Source: Apoderus coryli (lineage: Eukaryota > Arthropoda > Insecta > Coleoptera > Attelabidae). From it: a stretch of DNA of 64,000 nt. The position numbers and the translations under genes were made by a program. Under the pieces are notes generated by a model. It did not search any database, was not told the origin of the DNA, and worked only from the letters and a program-made list of their open reading frames with translations. The DNA lies in NCBI GenBank assembly GCA_911728435.2, contig OU452199.1, positions 7,450,860-7,514,859 of the forward strand. Direction: 5' to 3'. Of this stretch, positions 1-13,100 are shown piece by piece; position 1 is the stretch's first letter, and each line of letters starts with the position of its first letter.

Positions 1-261
1 AGGCTGGGATCCTGTGTAAGATTCGTTCTCACACGTTTAAACATGGCGCTGACTTGACCAATATCCACGATAACTTCGCACATCCGCAATGAAAATCCGC
101 CCCTGCTCTCTCGCTTCTTTGTGGTGGCCATTCTTGGGTTACTTCAGCTTGACATACCTATTTGATATTTAATATTTTTTTGATTATTATGCAATTTTAC
201 TGAATTATAATAACTGGCCACCCTGTACGTTTGCTATATAATAATATAGATTTTTTTTCAG

Positions 262-490
262 TCCGTATACAATATTACATGATTTCATGTGTGTCGTCTT
301 TAAATTTAAAGATCTCAACGTAGCACTGCACACGGTGTATACGGACTGAGAGATATTTCTTCTATGTGCCACGGTAGTGCAATTGGTTGGAACACCAGAA
401 AGGAGATTGGGAGATGTTGGTTCGAATCCAACATGTGATACGGAATTTTTTTTCACTTCGTATACAATATTAGTTTATTTCATGTTTCTT
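262..490 (+). repeat. tRNA-derived SINE, copy A
   Basis: The tRNA-like head at about 367-440 has an A-box-like TAGTGCAATTGG and a perfect B box GGTTCGAATCC. It is followed by a T-run and the tail TTCGTATACAATATTAG. A 5' module (about 290-366, with ACGTAGCACTGCA and GTATACGGACTGA) is shared with copy B at 36916-37135. A second tail-like stretch at 250-285 suggests a truncated SINE just before it. The open frame on the minus strand here is a SINE artefact. Confidence 0.7.
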
Positions 491-1203
491 TATTCATAAT
501 AATATCTTCAAACACACGAGAGTCGCTCGCTGTGCGCTGTGCGCCCAAATCTATTTGAAATAGATTTCGGCGCACAAGCGCACACAGCAGCAAATCTCGA
601 AAACACTTTTTAAATTTTATTTTACATAATCACAGTTTCTTTTAAAAAAAATATGGTTGGAAATAATCAATAATTAACATTATCTACATTTATAGATGTT
701 CGTATTCAGTGGCGTCGCTAGGAAAAAGTTCTGAGGGGATAATACGATTCTCAAATTGAATGAATTATATTATTCATATATACACTGTGGGCCAAATTAA
801 AGTTCCACACTTTTTCATCGCTAATAAACTTTTTACGTGTTCCACCGAATCGATTTATTTTTGGAGAGTCGGTAGGCTCTGGTATGTTCTTATCAGGCTC
901 TCCAGTTTTGATCTAAAAGTTCTAGACAAGAGTTTTTCTAAAATGCTACATTTAACTTCGTTGCGAAAGAATATCAGCATTATAATCAACATCAATCTTC
1001 TAAGATTATGTTAACCTTGTCGAATTTTTAGATAAAAAAAACAATCAAAAAATATAGAAATTGTTTAATAAGAACTTAGAAACACTTTTACATTTAATTA
1101 CAAATTAAGTAGTTTTGGAGATTATATTATTTTCCCAGTGCACCGAACCAGCAGCAGAGCAGTGTTGAAATAGATTCTAAATTTATCTCGTACTGCAGAA
1201 GCT

Positions 1204-1480
1204 TCAAATGATGCTCTCCTCTGAATGGAAGATTTTAAGGATAACATATTGTTTTTGGAAGACGTTGTGTATTATGCATGCTGCAATAATGACATTGTCA
1301 GCCATATCAGGTGAAACTGCTATTGGAGTATAAAATACTCTAAAAGTTTGAAATAATAAACCAAATGCATTTTCTGAAGTTCTCCGAGCTCTTGAATGTC
1401 TGTAATTATATACAGCCTTTGTATTGTCACCTTGTGCCTGAGCCTGGAGGTATGGCTTCATCATATATGTTGTTAAACAT
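1204..1480 (-). pseudogene. PIF/Harbinger transposase C-terminal fragment
   Basis: The minus-strand frame reads KPYLQ...YNYRHSRARRTSENAFGLL...FRVF...IAACIIHNVF. This is the conserved C-terminal block of Harbinger/HARBI1 nucleases (NYRLSRARR.VENAFG, CC.LHN). The catalytic upstream part is missing, and no terminal repeats were found at its edges. It is a dead fragment. Confidence 0.7.
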
Positions 1481-2137
1481 ATGCTTCCTCAAGCAGTAGC
1501 CAATAAGCCACTTGGACTAGTTTCTTTTTATACAAATCCATTTTATGGTAATGCCTTGTACAGGGTGTTTTCTTGAGTTCCCTCAAATTAGTCTAATAAG
1601 GAAAGTGTTGCACTTTATATAGTATAAAAGGTGTTTAGTAAAGAATGAGTCAAACTTTAGATTATTTTTCGACACCCGTACTATAATAATACGCCCAAAA
1701 TCCATAATAATGAGATCCATTATGATACAGATTTTTCATAACGATACAGATTTTTAACCAATAGAAACCCATAATTTTTCAATCAAGCATGCTGTGTATT
1801 TGACGTTTGTTAATGCAAACATAAATATATTTATAATTCTTCATTATTTATCGGGTGTAGCGTATGCAACTCTCATGTAATTGTTATTAACCATCATTTA
1901 ATCAATGATCGTTGCATAGTACTATTATTTAACAACGAAAAACCCCGGTACACTTTAAACAAAACAGCATCGACGCAACACACAACAACTTCTTGAATAA
2001 TAGTAATTTTACTGGATTCCTAGAAATACACGCGCAGTGCGCCGCACTGTGCGCTGTGCGCTTGTTGTGCGCCGCGCACACCTCTAGGAAACCGTAGCTT
2101 TAGTATAACCGAAACGAAGGAGACGCTTGATAAATAC

Positions 2138-2362
2138 TATGGCCACAGTTAAAATAATAGACAGTTACTTCACCTCGTGTCGGCACGTTTGATGTTCATG
2201 TCTACAAAGCAATTCGCCGCGCTTATAGTTATAGTATAGTCTCTTATAGTATATATAGATATAGTATAATATAGTAGCGAGCCAGAAATGTAGCTGGAAA
2301 TGCGACGTGTCCATGCCGTTTTCATCGTCTAGTGTACCTTCTTGTCTATAGTTAATATTCAA
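2138..2362 (+). repeat. Dispersed repeat, left member of an inverted pair with 5326-5571
   Basis: This block matches the reverse complement of 5326-5571. Shared landmarks are CCACAGTT, the AGTTACTTCACCTCGTG block, ATGTTCATGTCTACAAAGC, an ATATAG-rich centre and the GTTAATATTC end. The family is unidentified. Confidence 0.65.
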
Positions 2363-4639
2363 TGCTATGGCGACAATACATCGTCAATTTTAATGGTTAA
2401 AAAGTGGTTTATTGAGTTCCGTCACAGATTTAATAGACCAGATGCGTAAGTAAGCGCAAAACAGTGATTCAAACTCGATTTGACAGACTTAGGTTGCCCA
2501 CACCAATGCATTTACAAATTAGGGTTGTGTTATAAAAAAGATTGTCCGCACCAATAGAGTTTTTAAATATTTAAGCTTTAATTTATTTGTTTATTTATTA
2601 TACTTTTCGATACCAAACTGTATTTCAATAATTTTATTAATGCTGTTTACTAAGGACCAGTTTTGTCCTAAAATTTTCAAACTCGAATTTCTCGAAAACC
2701 TTTAAGTTTTTCGAGAAAAAACAAGTATGCCTTTTTTTATGTAGAAAACTTTATTTTATCACATTTTTGACACAAGAAAAAAAAAGTTAGGTTATAATTA
2801 AGTCCAGGGTCCCCCCGTTTACCCGCCTATGGTCTTCCTCTTCTATTCAATTTCATGTCAGTTTACGACATTTAACTAGGTGAATAAACATGCTACATTT
2901 GGTTAATTCATCTTTACTCCTTTCGAAAATATTTCAAAAAAATCGCCTGAGAACATTCATCTTTAACACCCTGTATCTTTGTAAATAAGGACTTTTCGAA
3001 AAATTACAATTTAGGTTTTTTTCATGATTAGATGTCCCCAATTCGCTCACAAATTTTGGCCAGCTTTTTTAGAAATACCTTGTATAATACATAATAACCC
3101 GCACTACAGATACCTCTGAACGTACTATAGCCAACCGCTTTATACTTAGCATGAACCAAACTATTGGAGCTGGCACTTTCTCGGTAGGCGTGGTTTGAAA
3201 AAGAATTGAAATACGCGCCCTCGAATTATAGAGTTTTGTTTTTGTACCGTAATGTAAGGGCAAGTTTTTCTCCAACAGCTATTGATTCTCGTACACAGTA
3301 AGTTTTTCTTATATTTTTACCCACAAGCTGAGATAAGTTCTGGAAAGAATCTCTGGACATCCTTAGGTAATTAAAGTACTTTTCTGAATCAGTAAGCATT
3401 CAACAAGTTGTGGTAGCAGTGGCAGGTGGTAGGCACCTTGTTTTTCCCCATTCTTGAAGATCGTTCTTCTTTGCCTTCTTGTGTTTTTTCTTCTTGTAAC
3501 AATAAGCGATAACAGCAAAACATTGTTAATGACTTATCTTTGCTCTTGAGCTTTGATGTTGTGTCGCAAATTCATAGTTTTTCGGTACCTAATTGTTTAC
3601 AAATTTACAGAGACAATAAAAAAGTGAGGTTAAAATTCATCTGTCTTCACAAAAATTATAAAATATTTAACTCTACACCGATATCGTATACAAATTGAAA
3701 ACTGACCAATAGGAACAATTTCGTCACCGTCGGTATCATCGGACGTCGGATGAATGTAACGCCAGCCTAAGACAGATTAGACATTGTTTTAAAGCGGAAA
3801 CGACCGCATTTAACAAAAAAGTGTTGTTTCGTTTTATTATTTAGAAGTATTTAAAAAATTAGAAACACGTTGAACTAAATGTATCGAGCTAAAAGGAGGT
3901 TATGTAGAAAAATAAAATGATTTTTTGCCATAACAAAACGGTTTCCTCTAAAAGTCGCTGACTTATCGAACCACCCTTGTACCTTAAAAGAGCTTATCCA
4001 TGTAAGTTTTCAAAAGTTTTTATATAGCTGATATATTATCACGAGTTACAAAGCTAAATTTCGAAATTCCTCGAAGAGGGTCTTAAATCTATAGTATTTA
4101 CGGGCATAACGGCCACATACCAAAGTACCTATTAACATTAGGTTAGAAGTATACGTCAAAATAAATAACATTTAACTTTTGTTTTACGAGCCAAACCTAG
4201 AACGTATTATATAAGGTTTTATAACTCTACCAGGGAATTATTAGTCAGTTTATAGGGCACCTCCATACAATAGGAATAGTGTTGATGGAGGTATTGTCGA
4301 TAGTTTAGCAGCTCTTAACTGTCTATAAACAGTTGCAGCATATTTAACACCTAAAACTGAATTTGAAGCTTATACTTTATAGACTAATTATTACTACATT
4401 GGCAATTTTAATGATCTACCGTACTATAGAGTGGGGTTGAGATGATTTAAAATCAATTTAATAATATCACGAACAAAATCACAATACAAAAAAATATTTA
4501 AAAAAGCCTAATACAAAAAAAAATCGGTTTTATCATCCCAAAACTTTCCTGAAAAGTTATAATAAAAAAAATATGACCTGCGTAACGAAACAGAATTTTA
4601 ATAGTTATTTTTATTATAATTGTATTATTTTAATTCATT

Positions 4640-4780
4640 ATTTCCAATAAACTGGAGAACAATGTTCGATGGTCCATTATTGTGATGAAGAAAGCAGTCG
4701 CCGCTGGCCCAAAAATGAGGCGTTTCTTCCAACAGTGTCAAGCAATTTTTGAGAACTAGAGATAAAATTCTTGATTGATT
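4640..4780 (-). pseudogene. Mariner-like transposase remnant
   Basis: One minus-strand frame reads VLKNCLTLLEETPHFWASGD, then CFLHHNNGPSN. This resembles the mariner segment around the second catalytic Asp (usual form HHDNAP.H), with that Asp changed to Asn. The frame is lost upstream. The match is from memory of the family only. Confidence 0.45.
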
Positions 4781-5325
4781 GTCTGACTTGGCGATTATTC
4801 ATGGCGCACAACATCTTTATAAAATGAAGAAAAACAACGATCAATTGCTGATGCGCGTATTTTTCGGCCATGCTTTCAATGGACACATCCATCGTGTGAA
4901 GACTGGAGTTTGGTTCGTAAATGCCCGACTTTTCACCTCTAAGCTTCTTAAGAAAATTTTCTTTGTCAGCAATCATTCATCGGTTGGTCTGAGCGAGCGC
5001 TTTCTGCGACTCATTCTCGGTTAGAATTTTCGAAACAAAGTTAGTTTTTGGAAATCGAAGTTCACTTTCTAGCTCATTCACAGTTAAACGACGAACTTCT
5101 TCAATCACAAGCTGCACGCAGTCGATGTTTGGCTGTGTTACTATGCTCGAACGTGTGACAATGATTCAGATGATGATTTTTTTGTTGGTTCCGTACAAGT
5201 TTGTTCAAATTTTAAGCACAAATTAATGCAAGTTCATTTCTCCGTCATTTTTAAAGATAAAAAAAATGTAACGAACGCAAAAACTTGCAGCTAATAAGTT
5301 CCTCGTTCCGACGCCAGGACCCCTG

Positions 5326-5571
5326 CACAGACATCGAATATTAACTATAGATAAGAAGGTTCAGTAGACGCTGAAAACGGCATCGACTCCTCGCATTCCC
5401 AGCCACATTTCTGGCCCGCTACTATATATACTATATCTATATATACTATATCTATATATACTATAAAATACTATACTATATCTACAAGCGCGGCGAATTG
5501 CTTTGTAGACATGAACATCAAACGTGTCGACACGAGGTGAAGTAACTGTATATCATTTTAAACTGTGGCAC
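5326..5571 (-). repeat. Dispersed repeat, right member of the inverted pair
   Basis: It is the reverse-complement partner of 2138-2362, slightly longer because the ATATACTATATCT tract in the centre is expanded. The two copies are about 3 kb apart and face each other. Confidence 0.65.
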
Positions 5572-6905
5572 AGAGGTCGAACGTTCTGGTGCGAAGTTAT
5601 CAACGCAGATCAGATATTTATGCGACAAACGTGATAGACAATACTAAAATTCTATCTCAACCACTGTAAGCCATTTCCATTTAGATTTTAACAGAAATAA
5701 ACCTAAATTCAGCAGTTTAAACAAGTTCCATTAATTAATCCTCAATTTTCTCCAAAACTTTGTCTGGAATGCTACAAGAAAACAAGTACAATACTCCGTA
5801 ATATAATCAAAACTAGTTTAAAGCTGATTAAAATCAGTCCAGCACAATTTTCACCTAACAGTTCTTGAAATAGTTTCGATACGTGCGCACTATTGGATAT
5901 ATACTTATGTATCGATAATTTATTCAGTTGCATGCCCAGCGAGCTTTCTTTCATTCCACCCTTTTGGCATGCACCCTTTTAGAAATACGCTGTTCGTAAA
6001 TCGACGAATTAAGGTGTGCTAAGAATTTGAAAATGAACAATAGAAATACCGGTACATACGATTTATATGAGGAAATACTTTTTGTCTCGCCATTTAATTT
6101 ATCTAATTGGACATTTTTATTGAGAACTTATGAAATTAAATATACAGCGGCTTTCAAAAAGGCCGTCGTGGGGTAAGTTTAGTTATTATTCAATTTAAAT
6201 AAAATTTGAATTTGGCATTGGTTTTTTGCTTCAAATTGGATGGAAAATATGGCAAAAATGGCATTAATTAGGAGAATTTCAAAAAACTTATTAAAAAAAG
6301 TTGAGTCTAATGCCAGTTTATCTCCAAGTACAAAGTTAGTTGGGTTGGGTTCACAGTTTTTAACAAATAAAACAAAAACTTTAAAATCCTACCGTCTAAC
6401 TTGTTTTTTGTTAATATCAAAATGAAGACTTGAAAATTTTAACATAAGTGCTGCTCTCCGCCGTCTTAGCGAGCGCAAAGTAATCTTCGGAGGACATAAG
6501 ACTCATCACCGTCAGAACACCTTCAAAACAATGTCACCTAGGATGAAGCCATTAGATTTTGGTTGAAATCGCTTAAGTCCTATGATAGAGGTGGACATAA
6601 CCACTAAATTTTCATATAGGAGTAGGGGTCAAGTGATACATCATTTTAAAGCATTTTTTATCTGCTTTATATATCGTTATTAAGAATATTTTATGGTTCT
6701 TATCCAAAAAAACGTAGTCGACTTCTGGGGTAAGTACTTCGTCCCAGATAGGCAGCGAACGTGTTTAAAAATCATTATGATGATCATGTTAATGATTTTT
6801 AAAGTGTTGTGAATGTCTTGATCCATGTACAATGCGCGTGATATGTATATTTTGCAATAAAATCATTATCTGCACATAAAATACTAATCTTACTTTCTCT
6901 TTTAG

Positions 6906-7107
6906 GGAAGAAGCAAAGGCCTCTTTTCACGCATAACTTTCCGAGAACCATTGTTTATCGGTGGTCCTGGGAATACCACTGGGTTGGAGGATAAACTGCC
7001 AGTGACGAAAGGTTTAAAAGGTTGCATCCGACATTTAGAGGTGAACGACCACGTTTATAAATTTGCATTGGAACCTGGTGGGGAGTCCATTAAGGGATTC
7101 GGAATAG
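6906..7107 (+). CDS. Egflam: Exon encoding the C-terminal half of laminin-G domain 1
   Basis: The acceptor is a pyrimidine-rich tract ending TTTAG and the donor is GTATGC. The frame is open for 67 codons plus one base (phase 1). It contains PLFIGGPGN and KGLKGCIRHL, the typical LG strand pair with the conserved GC cysteine. The matching second Cys of the domain comes from the next exon (EEC). Confidence 0.85.
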
Positions 7108-10100
7108 GTATGCAAGTCATTTGAAATTTTATCAAATATATACCGTGTCGCACTAAGGCTATCGAAATTTTTAACTTTCAATACACCACTAGAGGGTGCA
7201 TTTTTAAAAATTACAACTAAAAACTGCAATATTTAAAAAACTGAAACGGAAAGGTAGGTATTAGGTTACATTTTCGAAACTTACTTTAAATAATCTACAT
7301 CTTTATTACTTAATATTTTGACGTATCCCCTAAAATAAAGGGAGGGGGTAAAAGAATGATGTTCTAGAAAATATCCGATATCTCAACGACTCTTTATCCG
7401 ATTTAAGCCTACTTAGTCTCATGGAAAAGGCAATTGATACCTTTTATTTAAAGTGCAAACAAACCTTCATTATTTTTGACCTACTGTCCGCTAGGTGGCG
7501 TTGAATATCAAAATAACTGATTTAGCTCTTTTCTTTAAAAAAAATTAATGGGATTAGGTAAGCCTACAATAAGAAACAAAATGACATAAACCGGAAGTCT
7601 CTATCATATTCCAATCTTAAGTTAAATTCCATTCGTTGATAACGGGGATTCGCCCGAGGACATCTTTTTTTTTTTCTTTTCTTTTTTTTATTTATTTCCA
7701 TAAATTACATATTATAACAAAATTATTAACTTACTCTAATGATTTATAAATAAATAAATAATAGGGAGGGAGAATGGTGCCTGCAGAATGTAAAAACTTT
7801 GCGAAGTTTGTCCACCTCCTACAGACACTCTAAAAACTCTCCACGCATTACATTACTTCAACTTTGTAATATTTTCAAAATTAATAACAGAAACTTAAAT
7901 TATTATAATTGTAACGAAAATTCCTATTCAAAGATAAACAATCAATATTAAAACAAAATAAAGTAACCAAACTGTATAATGATGATACAGGGAAACAGAC
8001 ACAGAAGCAGCTTCATCTCATAAACTCAATGTTTTGACCCCTCAACCAACTTGAAAGTTTTGATTTAACATTTTTTAAGTTCGCTTTATTTTTCAATTCC
8101 ACTGGCATTTATAATAAAGGTAAATGACCTCTGCCCGATTGTTTTTTTACATGCCGGTTCCCGTATAATCTCTTTTTTCATATCATCATCATCATGAGTT
8201 AAATAACCGTGGTCAGGCGTCCCTAAAAATTTCTTCCAGTTATTAAGTTGGAGAACAGCACTCTTATAAAACAACTGTCTTATGGTCAAAACATCAGCTA
8301 GTTTAAACAAATTTTCTGCCGGGAATCGAATATCTAAATCAAAGATTATTTTTAATATTATTTTTTGTACGATTACCAAAAGTTCTAGATTGGCTCTATA
8401 TGCTCCACCCCAACCCACAATTCCATAGAATAATAGAGACTGTACTAAACTATAATACAGAGAGGGATTTTCTTTTGCTGTTAAATTTTTTTTTGTATTT
8501 TTAAAGATGTACAAAAACGAACGAATATTTTTGACCAGAGCTTGAACATGGATATCCTATCTTAGATGCCGATCGAGTATAATACCGAGATACTTAACAA
8601 GATCAGCCCTGGTCACATCAAAACTCGCCTCTCTCTGCATTAGATTAATGGTGATCTTATTTGTTTCGGTTTGCGTATAGCTACACTATTGGTAAAAGGA
8701 ACATAAACAGTTTTTTGGAACTTGATCGTTAAGAGATATTTATCAAACCATTGCACTATTATCTGAAGCCCCATATTTACCTTGTCTTCCACCTCTTGCC
8801 ATGATGCTCCTTCCACGAAAAATACGGTATCATCTGCGAATGACAGTAAACATCCCGGCAGATCAAGACTCAGCAAGTCATTTACATATATATTAAATAG
8901 TATCGGACCAATAACTGTTCCCTGAGGAATTCCATAAGAACAAGGCAGAGATTTACTTAATGTATTATATTATATAACATCATCACCTTCTTCCACAGTG
9001 TTGTTGTAATGGAGTTTGTGAGTATCTTAACTACTCAAGGACAGTGTCGGATTTTCTCTAACACACTGCAGTCTTAATTGTAGGTTTAGGTAACAGACTC
9101 AGCTGTTTTCACAGAAACTATGCCGCAACTGTGGCCGTTCTGTTTAAAACTATGTCGATGTATTATGGTGTTTTTCAAATCAGACAAGTCCTATAAACTA
9201 GACACCGTCCTTAGCACAGTTGCGCCACAGTCACTGAGAAATCTGGTCCGTCTGTTTTAGCAGAAATACCGATGATGGATGTCGTTTTCTTGGAAAATTA
9301 TTTTTTTTTCTCTCTTCTCTACCGTATTGCCGGAGATACTGAGTATTTACACATATTAAGGACAGACAATAAAAACCCGTAATTATTTCTACTTTAAATC
9401 ACTCACGGACGCAAATTCATTTTATTTTTAAATAGAAAAATGTTTGTAACATAAAATCCTCGACATTTTTTTATTCGAAATTCAAAAAGCTTCTGAACGA
9501 CAAATATATATATATATCGCTTCCTAAAAACTTATTGACACCGCTTTTCAACTGTAGAAGACCCTACTTATCTTTTTTATAAAGGCATATTTTCCCTTAT
9601 ATCAACATTTTATCTTCGCTTTTCCTCAATATAAAACTCTGCTTTAGGCGTTAGAAATTATAGCTTACTGGTGGTCTAATAACATGAAATCCCCCAACTA
9701 AATAGAAGAGGAAAGTTCGGTGTTCAATGGATAGTATGGGCTTATATATTTTCATGAAAGTTCATTTGTAACAGAATACCTCCCTACTGCAAAGGTATAG
9801 TTTATGTTTGAACTTGTGTTTCACATCATAAATGATGTATTCTTTACGTTAGTATCGTTTGTCAAAAGCACACCAGTGTGTATGTCTTGAAACAAAAGAG
9901 AATTTGACAATAAATAGAAAAACAAAATCAAATACAACAACAACAAATTGTTCAATGTTGAAAGTTGATGTTGATCTGAGACCAGTCTTCTTTAAGCATA
10001 TCTATAAATTACACTGAAGATGGAGTCTTATGATTCCGAAACATGTATGTAAATCACTAACCGACCGTTCAACCGATTTTTTCAGTACGGAGTGAGAAAG

Positions 10101-13100
10101 ATTTTGTGGTTTATTCAACATAGCTTGAACTTCACTGTGAGTTATGAACTACTTCTCAAGTTTATACAGAACCCTTTGAAGCAAAGGTTCTTTAAATTTG
10201 GGTATTTTATACAAACACCATTTCCCATGGTAGAAGACAAATAAATAAGTCTCTCAAAGGATATCATAAGTATTTTTATTTGATTCAAGCAAAATTGAAG
10301 CTTATAATTGTTAACAAGTAATATATAGCAAAACTGCAACCGTTTATCTCTGTCAGTTGAATACATTTTCAATAGAATTAAAGACACAAAAACTCACAAT
10401 GACCCACGGTTTAATCTGTATTAACTTGGGCTCCCAATTCAAAGGTGTGGGTTTGATTAGTCACCTGTCATTCTCATCATTCAACAAATCCAATGTGTTT
10501 AGACGAATCTCAACGCTTCTGGAAATACATTTAGCTCTTGGGAAAACCCCCTTCCAACTACGGCACTCTTGGCGAGCAGTACTGCCTGCAACCGCAACAG
10601 TGCGACAACGAAATCGACAACTTTGATCTCGTTCTACGTCGCACCAGAGGGCCTCCATCCCATGCCCTTGAGCCTCGTCTAAGATGAGAACCCACCATCT
10701 TACTCACGCATCCATTGACACCCCAGCAACAGATTTCAGCAGTGCTGGAGTCTACAATCGTCGAGACACTATGCAATTGGGCTGGACTTCAATTTCTGTC
10801 AGGGGTCGTGTGATTGCTGATGTGCAGCAGCATTACCACGTTAAAAAATTTCACGCATAGGCGTATTCCAACGAAGGAGAACGTCAAACGTCACCATCAA
10901 GCTAAAGGGAGGACAGCAAAAGAGGTATAAGGATGTTCTTAAAACCAACTAGCGACCAAGATGAAGGCGTACAATTTACGGAGGTCTTCAAGTTTTTGAA
11001 GGACCGGTCTGCTTAGCCATCTTAAGATTCACAACAGAAACCCCTGAGTTGGATTAATTCATGCTCGTTGACGACTGAATGCTGATGATGTTAAGTGTAG
11101 CCTTCGTACGTTCGGACACTACTACAGAGTATGTAAAAATGGTCGTGTTCTTATCCTTATAAGCTTGTAGTTTGAAGAACTTAAATTACTTCAATATTTC
11201 AAAGCAGAGTTAAAACTAATAATACTCGTATAAAAGCCAAAAGGGAGCTTTACGTAGAGTGTAATGTAAATACAAATTTCACAGCCGTCACATAAAATTT
11301 GTTTTGCAATTTTCTGTTTTTTTATCATCAGTAAAACGTTTTCATTTAAATTCAAATGTAATATTAAATTTAATATCAAAATCAGATGTCACAATTATAA
11401 TTAGCATGAAGTACATGCATTGATATCGCTCTACCTGAAATGGCTTTTGTTAGATTTGAAGATTGGTCGGAGCAACAGTCGTTGGTTGGAGCAATCCAGC
11501 GCTACAATTTGTTCAAAAAGAGATCAATGACCAATCTATCACATGTTGAACTGAAGAACAAACAAGTCTGCATGATCATCTTGACATGACCGTGCGTGGA
11601 TACGAAACTTGGGTTCATCGTCATGAAGCTGTTGATCTGTTTCCGAAACAATGCGTTGAGTTTCTCTTCGAGAAGGGAGGCCAGCATCTACAGTTACTGA
11701 TAAAAACATTAATGGTGTTCGACAGGTTATTAAAAACGATACTGGGTATTCCTTAGGCTTGTACCATCTTCTTGTCAGGAAAGTTTATTGTCATTGGGTT
11801 CCTCATAATTGTGGTCGATTCAAGTTCAATGGGTGTTTCTCACTGACCCTAATTCAGTGAATGATACGCAGCAGATTAGGGTTAAAAAGTCCTCGTCAGA
11901 ATAGATACTCGAATAAACCAACATATGGACTGCGATCAGTTCTGCATGGACACTATTTTAATCAACAAGCATCTTGCTGGAGATTTCAAACTGTTGATTC
12001 AACAGAGCCTCATTATTTTTTGTAATTTACTTTAGTAAAACTGATGACGTTGATTTAAAGTGGAACTAAAACAACTTTGGGTGATTTATGTTAAACATTC
12101 AACTACATATTTCGATACACTTAAATATGTTTTTAGGTATTACACCTCAGAGCTATGTGGAGAATGACCCAAAACTATATAACGATAAAACAAGAAAGCT
12201 TGAAAAGCATTTTGTAATTTAGTAACTTTCGCTAACAGCCTTTTTTTGATTTATTTCAGAGGAATGTACAGCGGACAGGTGTAGCAGAGTTCCGTGCCAG
12301 CATGGGGGAAAATGCCTCACCAGCGAAACGTCAGCTGTCTGTCTGTGCCCGTTGGGGTTTTCAGGGGATCTCTGCGAAATACGCGTAGACCTACAGGTAT
12401 ATACAACAAAAGCAACACAAAAATATGAGTTTGATTTATTGCGAAAATAGGAACTCATACGAAATTATTTATATTCAGATGTCTACTCTATTTTCATTAT
12501 GGTGTATTTAAGTTTGAGTTATTGAATTTTTTGTTGAATATATTAAAACTACAGGGTGGTGCATGTCGGGAAGAACTACTTTATTATTTTTTATTGGACG
12601 ATGTAGGTTTTATAACACATTTATTTAAATATTAAAAAAGAAAAACTAATCTGTCACAGCAATATTACAAACATTGTGAGCCTCCTTTGCCTTTTTTTGT
12701 TCTAATTTTCTCGATAATAATAATTGCTTCTTCTCTCTCTCATTTGTTTTAGCTATATACTTTTCATTGTACTCAACTTTTGATTTGGAGTCTATCCGTA
12801 ATGACCTTCACCGTCAATTAAAATAGTTGCTTGGAAACGCTTTTTAATGTAGATGGCGCTATTTTCGTTGTATGTTGACGACAGCGCATGCACCGCTCTG
12901 CCTCTTTGAGCATGCGCAGGTGCTTTTTTCGTCGAACATCTTAGTTCGGCGTTGGGTCGCTAGTCAGACTTCAATTACAGCTTATACTGTACCGAGGCAG
13001 TGGTTTAACTCAAAACGTTTGATGAAGCCAAACAATAGAAACGTTTTCCTCATATTGCTTTTACATCAGTTGTCCACTACTACTAGCTTTGTCTCTTTCA

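Larger units (their letters stand above)
491..6905. other. Non-coding stretch before the first recognised exon
   Basis: Apart from the Harbinger fragment, the inverted repeat pair and the mariner scrap, I see no supportable gene. The short open frames here lack domains or splice context. This is probably intron of the pikachurin-like gene, but could be partly intergenic. Confidence 0.4.

Noticed and set aside
367..440. tRNA gene
   Set aside because: Only A- and B-box-like motifs within a SINE; no complete cloverleaf.
205..456. 83-codon minus frame with a HVGFEPTSP-like peptide
   Set aside because: Translation of SINE copy A, not a gene.
10357..10776. Overlapping frames on both strands, including GC-richer sequence
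   Set aside because: No domain recognised and not clearly part of the RTE fragment that follows; coding status unsupported.
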